Assembly (NCBI GenBank): GCA_046297095.1
Contig: JBKCNS010000012.1
Span: 9,966-73,965, forward strand
Source: JBBATK01 sp046297095
GTDB lineage: Bacteria; Bacteroidota; Ignavibacteria; Kapaibacteriales; NICIL-2
DNA: 64,000 bases
Reading direction: 5' to 3'
Part shown: piece after piece, positions 52,850 through 60,676 of the stretch
How positions within the stretch are numbered: the first letter of the stretch is position 1
How the letters are laid out: every line of letters begins with the position of its first letter
Position numbers and translations under genes: made by a program
Notes under the pieces: model-generated
The model's input: only the letters and a program-made list of their open reading frames with translations
What the model was told of the DNA's origin: nothing
Database searches by the model: none

Positions 52850-53209
52850 GTGAGTGGTATACCTCCCCAGCTCATAGGAGCTGCTGTTGGAATTACCTTC
52901 AGCGGAGTCAATACTCTTATTGGCGTTGGCATAGCGCGATGGACATCCAAGCGTCCGATGAAAGAAGCACTGACCTTTGTCATCGGCGGCATGATGGCGA
53001 GGCTGCTTCTGACAGCGATACTCACATGGATAGCACTGACGTACTGGCAGTTACACACTGCCTCCTTCACGCTCTCTTTGATGATTTCGTTTTTTTTGAT
53101 GCTGATGGTCGAAACATTTTTTTTTCATACGACAACCAAGCGACAGGCAAAACCTTTCGTACGAAAGAGAAAAAGACCCATAGGTGATTCAGAGAAGCAC
53201 ACAGATTAG
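52850..53209 (+). CDS. Small membrane protein in the atp operon, function unknown
   Basis: A 119 aa protein beginning at GTG, three bases after the atpZ stop and 43 bp before atpB. About four hydrophobic helices (LIGAAVGITFSGVNTLIGV, FVIGGMMARLLLTAILTWIA, then SFTLSLMISFFLMLMVETFF) precede a strongly basic tail (TTKRQAKPFVRKRKRP). Position and size fit an AtpI- or AtpR-like accessory protein, but I cannot name the family. Confidence 0.72.
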   Translation: MSGIPPQLIGAAVGITFSGVNTLIGVGIARWTSKRPMKEALTFVIGGMMARLLLTAILTWIALTYWQLHTASFTLSLMISFFLMLMVETFFFHTTTKRQAKPFVRKRKRPIGDSEKHTD

Positions 53210-53252
53210 TTGAAGCACTAGGATACTCGCAAAAGAAATTTTATAGGTACGT

Positions 53253-54455
53253 ATGAGTTCAACGGCAACGGCGGAACAGGCGCATAAGGATGCGCATCAA
53301 TCGACGAATCAAGCGTCTCAGCATGACGTTCAGCACAGCACTCAGCATGACGCTCAGCACGGCGCGGCCTCAACTGCATCTGCAGAACACCATGGTGCCG
53401 ATGCAGCAGGCGGCGGGCATCATGCAGTAGATCCGAACTCTTTGCCCAGAGAAAAAGTGTTCGACCATCTCTTGAGTGAGCTGGGAGATCATCACGAGTT
53501 GAGCATGGGTTTTGTGACGGCCGAGGTGCTCCCTATCATCGTCGTTGACGATGCGGGATTACACGCATGGAGCAGCCCGCATGCCATGGAACACGATGGC
53601 TCGTACGTGCTCTTTCACAGTACGTCCAAAGAACTTGCTCGCTTCAACGGACAACCCGTTAAAGCTGAAGGCGGCAAGGCAATCTTGGTAAATGGCAAAC
53701 CCCAAACAGCGAAGTTCGATCTCTCCGTGACGAATCTGGTGGCGTACGAATGGCTTGCGATCGTCCTGATGTTGCTCGCTGTTGTTCCTGCCGGACGCCG
53801 TTACAAAAAGAACCCGGCTGCTGCTCCCAGTGGCATCCAGAACGCTTTCGAAATGCTCGTGCTGTATCTGCGCGACGAGGTTATTCGCCCGAACGTTGGT
53901 ACCAACAGAGTAACCAACCAGCTTATGCCCTACTTCCTGGCGTTGTTCTTCTTCATCTTCATCTTGAATTACGTGGGTCTCCTGCCCGGTATGCATGCTG
54001 CAACGGGCGCCATAGGTTTTACGGCAGCACTGGCGCTTACAGCATTGTTTGTGGTGAACATTACCGCAATGCGCGAGGGTGGTGTAAAGTCTTGGTTTGC
54101 GCACTTGTTAGGTGGCGCTCCCGTGTACTTATCTCCTATCATGGTTCCCATTGAGTTCATCGGAATCTTCACAAAGCCCTTTGCTCTCACGGTGCGTTTG
54201 TTTGCGAACATGACAGCCGGTCACATCGTGCTTCTTACCCTGGTGGGACTCATTTTCTTTTGTACTAAACTTTGGGGTCCTGCCGGCGGATACGGAGCTT
54301 CCGTTGTGGCTGTAGGATTCTCGGTGTTTGTGTATTTCATTGAAACCTTAGTGTGTTTTCTTCAAGCATACATTTTCACCATGCTCACGGCGGTATTCAC
54401 CGGTTTGGCAATAGGCGATCACAAGAGCGAAGATCCGCATGGAGCTCATCACTAA
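53253..54455 (+). CDS. atpB: ATP synthase subunit a, with His-rich extension
   Basis: Subunit a forms the proton half-channels beside the c-ring. The 400 aa product is much longer than the E. coli protein (about 270 aa) because of an N-terminal extension of over 100 residues. Its first 60 residues are rich in His, Gln and Ala (QHDVQHSTQHDAQHG). The membrane part is normal, including the essential arginine in ALTVRLFANMTAGH and a final helix ending in GLAIGD. The C-terminus is again His-rich (HGAHH). N-terminal extensions are known in Bacteroidota; the His repeats are the unusual part. Confidence 0.95.
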   Translation: MSSTATAEQAHKDAHQSTNQASQHDVQHSTQHDAQHGAASTASAEHHGADAAGGGHHAVDPNSLPREKVFDHLLSELGDHHELSMGFVTAEVLPIIVVDDAGLHAWSSPHAMEHDGSYVLFHSTSKELARFNGQPVKAEGGKAILVNGKPQTAKFDLSVTNLVAYEWLAIVLMLLAVVPAGRRYKKNPAAAPSGIQNAFEMLVLYLRDEVIRPNVGTNRVTNQLMPYFLALFFFIFILNYVGLLPGMHAATGAIGFTAALALTALFVVNITAMREGGVKSWFAHLLGGAPVYLSPIMVPIEFIGIFTKPFALTVRLFANMTAGHIVLLTLVGLIFFCTKLWGPAGGYGASVVAVGFSVFVYFIETLVCFLQAYIFTMLTAVFTGLAIGDHKSEDPHGAHH

Positions 54456-54578
54456 TCACATGGTTGGGAAACCATTGGTTTTGATGTGCACGTATCAATA
54501 GAGATGTAAGTCAGTTTTTCGGTCATCGACATTTAGTACAGGTATTCTAGTTGTTTCACTTATTTCAAGGAGTTTATT

Positions 54579-54842
54579 ATGGATCCACAACAAGCAGCAG
54601 TTGCGGTTGCAACAGCAACATCGACAGGCTTCGCATGGTTAGGCGCCGGACTTGGCTGCGGCGTAACCGTTATCGGTGTAGGTAGCGGTATCGGCCGTCT
54701 TGCAGCTTCGGCCCTTGAGGCAGGTGCTCGTCAGCCCGAAGCGGCAGGCGACATCCGCGCAACCATGATCATCGGTGCGGCACTTATCGAAGGTGTTGCT
54801 CTGTTCGCGATGGTTGTTTGCGTGTTGCTCGCAATTAAGTAA
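54579..54842 (+). CDS. atpE: ATP synthase subunit c
   Basis: The c subunit builds the proton-driven rotor ring. The 87 aa hairpin has the Gly-rich first helix (GVGSGIGRLAASALEAGARQ), the polar loop RQPEA, and the ion-binding glutamate in the second helix (GAALIEGVALFAMV). No Ser/Thr follows this Glu as in sodium-binding rings, so protons are the likely ion. It has the strongest ribosome binding site of the cluster (AAGGAG, six bases from ATG), fitting the many copies needed. A large intercistronic hairpin follows. Confidence 0.97.
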   Translation: MDPQQAAVAVATATSTGFAWLGAGLGCGVTVIGVGSGIGRLAASALEAGARQPEAAGDIRATMIIGAALIEGVALFAMVVCVLLAIK

Positions 54843-54847
54843 GCTGT

Positions 54848-54891
54848 ATGCAGTGAGTACGGTCTTTATAAAGGCCGTACTCCTCCTGCAT
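54848..54891 (+). other. Intercistronic hairpin after atpE
   Basis: GAGTACGG pairs with CCGTACTC around a loop that contains TTTA/TAAA, and the outer ATGCAG pairs with CTGCAT. No T-run follows. The position directly after the c-subunit gene suggests an mRNA-stabilising or attenuating element that raises c-subunit output over the later genes. Confidence 0.6.
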
Positions 54892-55059
54892 GAAGCAAAA
54901 CCCGGAACAGCCTTTGAGAGTAGTTGAGCTTGAGTATTTCAGCCAAAAGCAGTTCGCGCTGAATAATGAAATGAGTTGATAGATGGGCGGTGGTTTATCA
55001 TCGCACAAACAATTCACCTGATTTGATTATTCAACAACGAACTAACGATACAACTCTGT

Positions 55060-55554
55060 ATGGAAAACGTTCTCAATATTAGCCCGGGCCTCATTTTCTG
55101 GACCTTGGTAAACTTCAGCATCTTCTTTTTCCTGCTCTTGAAATTCGGCTGGAAGCCAATGCGCGAGTCTCTGCAATTACGTGAGAAATCCATTCAGGAT
55201 GCAATCGCAAATGCGGAAGCAGCGAACAAAGAGTCGCAGCGCATACTCAAAGAAAGCTCAGAAAAACTTGCTAATGCTCAAGCAGAGATGATGAACATCA
55301 TCAAAGAAGGAAGAACGCAAGCCGAACGTTTGGTTGCGAAGGCCGCGGAAGAAGCGGAAAAGCAAAAAGTGCAGAAGCTTGAAGAAGCACGCAAAGAAAT
55401 GGATCGCGCAAAAGAAGAGGCATTTGCACAGCTACGCGCCGAAGTTGCTTCACTGGTAATGCAGGCCACGGAAAAGGTGCTGGACACCAAGCTGGATGCC
55501 GAAGCGCACAAAGGTTTGATTGCATCTTCCATCGCCCAAGTTTCCAAGAATTGA
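55060..55554 (+). CDS. atpF: ATP synthase subunit b
   Basis: Subunit b is the peripheral stalk that holds F1 to Fo. The 164 aa product has one N-terminal membrane helix (LIFWTLVNFSIFFFLLLKF) and a long charged helix made of heptads (KESQRILKESSEKLANAQ onward). The length fits the family. It is followed 45 bp later by atpH. Confidence 0.94.
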   Translation: MENVLNISPGLIFWTLVNFSIFFFLLLKFGWKPMRESLQLREKSIQDAIANAEAANKESQRILKESSEKLANAQAEMMNIIKEGRTQAERLVAKAAEEAEKQKVQKLEEARKEMDRAKEEAFAQLRAEVASLVMQATEKVLDTKLDAEAHKGLIASSIAQVSKN

Positions 55555-55598
55555 TTTTTCATTGATCGGCTCCACGCCGATGTTTACGCTGGAATTTT

Positions 55599-56153
55599 AT
55601 GAAGCACGTTCGCGTTGCAAAACGATATGCTCTGGCCCTCTTTGCATCATCCAAAGCTGAAGGCTCTCTGGAGAATGTTCGCCATGATGCGGAATTGATT
55701 CTCGATAGCATTCGTCACGCCCATGATTTTAAAGCGGTTCTTCGCTCCCCCATCATTCAAAGCTGGAAGAAGAAGAATCTTATGAACGAGATATTCGAAG
55801 GAAAGATTTCGGTCATCATGCAGGCATTCATCGGCATTCTTTGTGCTCACGGCAGAGAGAATATCACCGAAGATATACTTGAGCAGTTCTTTGTGTACTA
55901 CAACGAAGAGACGAAGCGCGTGCCCATTACGGTTACAAGTGCCGTGGCGTTGGATAGCGATAGCAAGACGGCAATTGAAAACAGCATCCAAACAAAGTAT
56001 GCCAAGACTCCGATTGCGGAGTATCGTGTTGATGAGTCCTTGAAGGGTGGTCTGAAGGTTCAGATCGGAGATATCATGCTCGATTCATCGCTACGCACAC
56101 AACTGGAGAAACTCCGCGACTCATTGCTTCACAACGGCACGTTGAGTAATTGA
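55599..56153 (+). CDS. atpH: ATP synthase subunit delta
   Basis: Delta links the stalk to the top of F1. The 184 aa product has the family N-terminus (VAKRYALALFASSKAEG), the helical bundle with LRSPIIQSWKKKNLM, and the C-terminal GGLKVQIGDIMLDSSLRTQLE. It is separated from atpA by 183 bp of purine-rich sequence with no gene of its own. Confidence 0.94.
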   Translation: MKHVRVAKRYALALFASSKAEGSLENVRHDAELILDSIRHAHDFKAVLRSPIIQSWKKKNLMNEIFEGKISVIMQAFIGILCAHGRENITEDILEQFFVYYNEETKRVPITVTSAVALDSDSKTAIENSIQTKYAKTPIAEYRVDESLKGGLKVQIGDIMLDSSLRTQLEKLRDSLLHNGTLSN

Positions 56154-56336
56154 TTCGTAGTTGAGAAGCATTGAAGAATGGGTATGAGTTCCTGAAGCCG
56201 GTACTGTTGATCACGCGGAATGCGCAACTCACCAACCGCGAGTTCAAGTGGAATTGAGTTTGACAGAGTTAAAGAAGAGAAATAGAAAGAAACAAGAAAA
56301 ACAAGAATTACTAATTATTGTATCTGAGGTACCTCT

Positions 56337-57887
56337 ATGGCAGAAGTTAGACCCGACGAGATTTCAGCGATACTTCGACGTCAGCTCGCTGGTTTTGAAA
56401 AAGAAACAGAAGTGCTGGAAGTTGGCACTGTTCTTCAAGTAGGAGACGGTGTGGCACGCGTGTACGGACTGAATAACTGTATGTCGTCCGAGCTTGTTGA
56501 ATTCCCCAATGGTGTGGTAGGCATGGTCCTGAACCTTGAGGAAGACAATGTGGGCGTTGTATTGTTCGGCGACGACCGCCTGGTAAAAGAAGGCGATCAG
56601 GTAAAGCGTACCGGCCGCATTGCATCTGTGCCCGTGGGCGAGGCTCTGCTGGGTCGTGTTGTTAATCCCCTTGGATTACCGCTGGACGGTAAAGGCGCGA
56701 TTAACACTCCGCACACCCTACCAATCGAGCGTAAAGCACTTGGTGTTATTTCTCGTCAGCCGGTAAAAGAGCCGCTGCAAACAGGTATCAAGGCTATCGA
56801 TGCTCTTATCCCTATCGGTCGTGGCCAGCGTGAGTTGATCATCGGAGACCGTCAGACCGGTAAAACCGCTGTGGCTATAGATACGATTATCAATCAGAAA
56901 TACACGCATACTGCGGAAGCCAAAGAGCGCGGTATTAATCCCATGTATTGCATCTATGTTGCTGTTGGACAAAAAGGTTCAACCCTTGCAAATGTGGTAG
57001 CAACATTGGAGAAAAACGGTGCGATGGAGTATACCACCATCGTTGTGGCATCAGCCGCAGATCCTGCACCGTTGCAGTTCGTTGCTCCCTATTGCGGAAC
57101 CTCTATGGGTGAGTACTTCCGTGATTCAGGCCGCCATGCGTTGATCATTTATGATGACTTAACAAAGCAAGCGGCATCGTACCGCCAGGTGTCGTTGTTG
57201 TTGCGCCGTCCGCCGGGACGCGAGGCCTATCCGGGCGATGTATTCTATCTGCACAGCCGTCTTTTGGAACGTGCTTCCAAGCTCAGCGATGCGCACGGAG
57301 CGGGCTCGTTGACCGCTCTTCCGGTAATCGAAACACAAGCCGGTGACGTATCGGCGTACATTCCCACCAACGTGATCTCCATCACCGATGGTCAGATTTA
57401 CCTTGAGCCCAGCTTGTTTAACGCCGGTATTCGTCCCGCGTTGAACGTTGGTATCTCGGTATCTCGTGTGGGTGGTAATGCACAAATCAAGGCGATGAAA
57501 AAGGTAGCAGGTCCGCTGAAGTTGGAATTGGCGATGTTCCGTGAGTTGGAAGCATTTGCCAAGTTCGGTTCCGACCTGGACAAATCCACGCAGCAGCAGT
57601 TGCGTCGCGGTGCGCGCCTTACCGAAATCTTGAAGCAAGACCAATACTGTCCGGTATCCGTCGAAAAGCAGGTTATACTCATTTATGCAGCTACCAATGG
57701 TTATCTGGATGAGTTGCCGGTGGAGTCTCTGAAGCGTTTCGAACAGGAACTTTTTGACTTCATCGACGGTGCACACAGCGATATCATTAGCACGATCGGA
57801 GTACAGAAGGAAATCACTGCAGATGCAAAGACCAAGCTGGATGCAGCATTGGCCGGCTTTGTAGAAGGATTCCGTCGCTCACTCTAA
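56337..57887 (+). CDS. atpA: ATP synthase subunit alpha
   Basis: Alpha is the non-catalytic nucleotide-binding subunit of F1. The 516 aa product has the Walker A motif (GDRQTGKTAVAID), the VAVGQKGSTLANVV stretch and the PGREAYPGDVFYLHSRLLER signature. GAGGT precedes the ATG at 56337. The expected partner atpD (beta) does not follow; hldD comes next. As in Chlorobi and many Bacteroidota, atpD and atpC must lie elsewhere. Confidence 0.97.
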   Translation: MAEVRPDEISAILRRQLAGFEKETEVLEVGTVLQVGDGVARVYGLNNCMSSELVEFPNGVVGMVLNLEEDNVGVVLFGDDRLVKEGDQVKRTGRIASVPVGEALLGRVVNPLGLPLDGKGAINTPHTLPIERKALGVISRQPVKEPLQTGIKAIDALIPIGRGQRELIIGDRQTGKTAVAIDTIINQKYTHTAEAKERGINPMYCIYVAVGQKGSTLANVVATLEKNGAMEYTTIVVASAADPAPLQFVAPYCGTSMGEYFRDSGRHALIIYDDLTKQAASYRQVSLLLRRPPGREAYPGDVFYLHSRLLERASKLSDAHGAGSLTALPVIETQAGDVSAYIPTNVISITDGQIYLEPSLFNAGIRPALNVGISVSRVGGNAQIKAMKKVAGPLKLELAMFRELEAFAKFGSDLDKSTQQQLRRGARLTEILKQDQYCPVSVEKQVILIYAATNGYLDELPVESLKRFEQELFDFIDGAHSDIISTIGVQKEITADAKTKLDAALAGFVEGFRRSL

Positions 57888-57946
57888 AAAGCAAGTAGCT
57901 GTGGATTGTTGGTTGTGGGGTATCATTCACCGTTCATCCAAAACGC

Positions 57947-58912
57947 ATGATTGTCGTTACCGGAGGAGCCGGGTTTATTGGCAGTGCCTATGTTGAGAAA
58001 CTCAACCGTGAGGGTATCGATGATATCCTGGTTGTGGACCATCTGGGTACCGGTGAAAAATGGAAGAATCTTGTTCACAAGAACTTCCGCTCGATGATCG
58101 ACAAAGAGTCGTTCTTGTATGGCTTGGACGACGGTACGTTCGATGGTCAGTTGGAGACGATTGTGCACCTTGGTGCTTGCTCGTCCACAACAGAGCGCAA
58201 CGCCGATTACCTCTTTGAAAACAATTACCAATACAGCGTTCAGGTGGCTAACTATTGCGTGGCCAACGGTGTGCGTCTGGTGTACGCCAGCAGTGCAGCT
58301 ACCTATGGCGCCGGGGAATGCGGCTACGATGATACCGTGTTCAACACTCTGCGGCCATTGAACATGTATGGTTTTTCGAAGCATTTATTCGATCAATGGG
58401 TGCTGAGAAACGGTTTTGAGAATAGGATGTGCGGACTGAAGTTCTTTAACGTATTCGGACCCAATGAATATCACAAGGACTCCATGGCATCCATGGTGTT
58501 CAAGTCGTATTCGCAAATCAAAGAAACCGGTTCGGTGCGCCTGTTTAGATCGCATAGCAGTGAGTACACCGATGGAGGCCAACAGCGCGACTTCATCTAT
58601 GTAAAAGATGTGTGCGATGTGTTGTGGAAGATTCAGTGTGATTCGTCGGTAAACGGGATATTTAATTTGGGAACGGGTGCGGCACGGTCGTGGAACGATC
58701 TGATTCGTGCGGTGTTCGCTGCAATGAATGTTCCGGAGAAGATCGAATACGTGGACATGCCGGATGCTCTGAGAAATCAGTATCAAAACTACACACAGGC
58801 ATCGATGAGCAGACTGCAGAGTACAAGCGCGGCGCATACCTTTCAATCACTGGAGGAATCCGTGAGCGATTATGTGGGCCGGTACCTCTCGCAATCATGG
58901 AGTTATCTATGA
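57947..58912 (+). CDS. hldD: ADP-L-glycero-D-manno-heptose 6-epimerase
   Basis: This epimerase makes ADP-L-glycero-manno-heptose for the LPS inner core. The 321 aa short-chain dehydrogenase has the NAD motif (VVTGGAGFIGSAY), the family-specific HLGACSSTTERNADYLFENN, the catalytic YGFSK, and NVFGPNEYHKDSMASMV. It sits inside the ATP synthase cluster between atpA and atpG on the same strand, 59 bp after atpA, and so should share the transcript. Codon use looks like the neighbours. Confidence 0.95.
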   Translation: MIVVTGGAGFIGSAYVEKLNREGIDDILVVDHLGTGEKWKNLVHKNFRSMIDKESFLYGLDDGTFDGQLETIVHLGACSSTTERNADYLFENNYQYSVQVANYCVANGVRLVYASSAATYGAGECGYDDTVFNTLRPLNMYGFSKHLFDQWVLRNGFENRMCGLKFFNVFGPNEYHKDSMASMVFKSYSQIKETGSVRLFRSHSSEYTDGGQQRDFIYVKDVCDVLWKIQCDSSVNGIFNLGTGAARSWNDLIRAVFAAMNVPEKIEYVDMPDALRNQYQNYTQASMSRLQSTSAAHTFQSLEESVSDYVGRYLSQSWSYL

Positions 58913-58931
58913 AATGGGTCGCAGCATGCTC

Positions 58932-58959
58932 GCAGCTCTATGTAGAGCTAGAGAGCTGC
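58932..58959 (+). other. Hairpin between hldD and atpG
   Basis: GCAGCTCT and AGAGCTGC form an 8-bp stem around a 12-base loop, 19 bp after the hldD stop in a 186-bp gap. There is no T-run. It may stabilise or process the transcript before atpG. Confidence 0.4.
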
Positions 58960-59098
58960 TTAGGAATAGAAGGTAGTAAAGGTCGGTAGTTTGTCTGTTA
59001 CTAAGTAGCAGAAGAAGAGTAAAAAGTTGGAGATACGAATCTCGAAAGACTCCAACTAACTCAATAGAAATCGAAACACTTGAGAATCAGGACACAGC

Positions 59099-59983
59099 AT
59101 GGCAACCTTACGTGACATACGTCAGCGCATAGTTTCGGTAAAAAGCACATCGAAGATTACCTCGGCAATGAAAATGGTGGCTGCGGCAAAGCTTCGCCGC
59201 GCTCAAGATGCTATCGTTGCAGCACGTCCGTATACGGACAAGCTCACCGGTATCTTGCAGAACCTGGCATCTGCGGAGTCGGAGATGTCGCACCCGTTTT
59301 TTCAAACGCGTGACACTGTGCAGAATATCCTGATTGTGGTGGTAGGATCCGATCGTGGATTGTGCGGTGGTTTCAACTCGAACTTGTTTAAAGCTGCTGC
59401 GTATTACATCGACAAAAAGATCCCTCAGGATTACCCTAAAGCAAACGTTCATGTGTTGCCTGTAGGGCGACGCGCCATTACCTTCTTCTCCCGTCGTTCA
59501 AATCCCATCGTTGCAAAGTTTCCCGATGTGTTCTTGAAGCTGGATTTCAAAACTGTTAGTGATCTCTCCCCCATCGTTACCGAAGGCTTTACCTTTGGCA
59601 CCTTCGATCGCGTGGTACTCATGTTCAATGAGTTCAAATCCACCATCAAGCAAGATGTTCGCATCATGCCGCTGTTGCCTATAGAGTCCGACTCTGCAAG
59701 CGCAAAGAAGGAATCGGGCATGGAGTACATCTACGAACCCTCACGTATCGACATCTTGGATTCCATCTTGCCCCGCTACCTGAACCTTCAGCTGTGGCGA
59801 GCTCTCTTGGACTCCAACGCTGCTGAGCAAGCCGCGCGTATGCTTGCCATGGATAACGCCACAACCAACGCTCGCGATCTGATCGGAGCGTTGCAGTTAG
59901 ACTACAACAAGGCTCGTCAGGCATCGATTACCAAAGAGATGTTGGAGATTGTTGGTGGCGCCGAAGCTTTGAAGAGCGCCTAA
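59099..59983 (+). CDS. atpG: ATP synthase subunit gamma
   Basis: Gamma is the rotating central shaft. The 294 aa product has the conserved N-terminal helix (IRQRIVSVKSTSKITSAMKM), the central SDRGLCGGFNSNLF, and the C-terminal ATTNARDLIGALQLDYNKAR followed by ITKEMLEIVGGAEAL. Nothing more of the ATP synthase follows; the next gene encodes a Rieske protein. Confidence 0.96.
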   Translation: MATLRDIRQRIVSVKSTSKITSAMKMVAAAKLRRAQDAIVAARPYTDKLTGILQNLASAESEMSHPFFQTRDTVQNILIVVVGSDRGLCGGFNSNLFKAAAYYIDKKIPQDYPKANVHVLPVGRRAITFFSRRSNPIVAKFPDVFLKLDFKTVSDLSPIVTEGFTFGTFDRVVLMFNEFKSTIKQDVRIMPLLPIESDSASAKKESGMEYIYEPSRIDILDSILPRYLNLQLWRALLDSNAAEQAARMLAMDNATTNARDLIGALQLDYNKARQASITKEMLEIVGGAEALKSA

Positions 59984-60100
59984 ACGCAGCGTTTATTTCA
60001 CGGCGTTTACCATTGTTGTGAAACAACTCCCCATCACTTCGGTTATTGAGGTGGTAGTCGTTTATCGGCCATAACCAATGTCTCACGGAATCAAATCACT

Positions 60101-60511
60101 ATGGATCGTCGCGAGTTTTTCGAAAAAGCGGGCATAGGTGCCGCCATAGCCCTTGCTGTTACCTGCGCGCAATCATGCGCAGACAGCACCACCCCTAGCG
60201 GGCCGGTAGATTTTACTCTGGACCTCTCTCAGGCTGCGTACTCAAAGCTGCTCACTAAAGGGAACTATGTTATCGCTAACTCATGTGTAGTGGCCTTCGG
60301 CAACGATGGTAATTACTATGCTGCTACAGTTATTTGTAGTCACGAGGGAGAGCGTCAAGTGATATACGACAAGACAAATGACAATTATTACTGCACGGCG
60401 CATGGCGCGCGGTATTCCAAAACCGGTGCGGGATTAAATTCCACCGGCAGCAACGGCCTCACTATCTACAAGACTACCCTCAGCGGTACTATGCTTCGCG
60501 TGTACTCGTAG
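60101..60511 (+). CDS. Small exported Rieske [2Fe-2S] protein
   Basis: A single-domain Rieske protein of 136 aa. The N-terminus MDRREFFEKAGIGAA looks like a Tat signal (RREFF), and a cysteine in CAQSCADS could be lipidated. The cluster ligands are CSHEG and YYCTAHGARY (Cys-x-His and Cys-x2-His). No cytochrome b gene accompanies it, so it is not evidently part of a bc complex. It may be a soluble electron carrier or a subunit of an unlinked oxidoreductase. A terminator follows. Confidence 0.85.
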   Translation: MDRREFFEKAGIGAAIALAVTCAQSCADSTTPSGPVDFTLDLSQAAYSKLLTKGNYVIANSCVVAFGNDGNYYAATVICSHEGERQVIYDKTNDNYYCTAHGARYSKTGAGLNSTGSNGLTIYKTTLSGTMLRVYS

Positions 60512-60588
60512 ATTCGGCGGATGGCCCGGTTTCTTTCACACTAATTGGTACCGGTACTAAAGATCATCAGTGATGAGACCTAAAAAAC

Positions 60589-60624
60589 AAAGGCCCCTGC
60601 CTACACGGCATCGGGCCTTTTGAT
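60589..60624. terminator. Bidirectional terminator between the Rieske and M3 peptidase genes
   Basis: AAAGGCCC pairs with GGGCCTTT, with an inner TGCC/GGCA stem and a short loop. TTTTGATTTT follows on the plus strand and a T-rich run on the minus strand. The flanking genes converge on it. Confidence 0.85.
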
Positions 60625-60676
60625 TTTGATGTGTTCTGCAAACTCAGAACTTCCGGAAGTGTGCGAACGCACAACT

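Noticed and set aside
54579..54842. Sodium-specific c-ring
   Set aside because: The glutamate is followed by Gly-Val, not by the Ser/Thr needed for sodium coordination.
56248..56442. 64-codon ORF ahead of atpA
   Set aside because: It overlaps the true atpA start in another frame and is made of purine-rich leader sequence (Lys/Glu/Arg runs).
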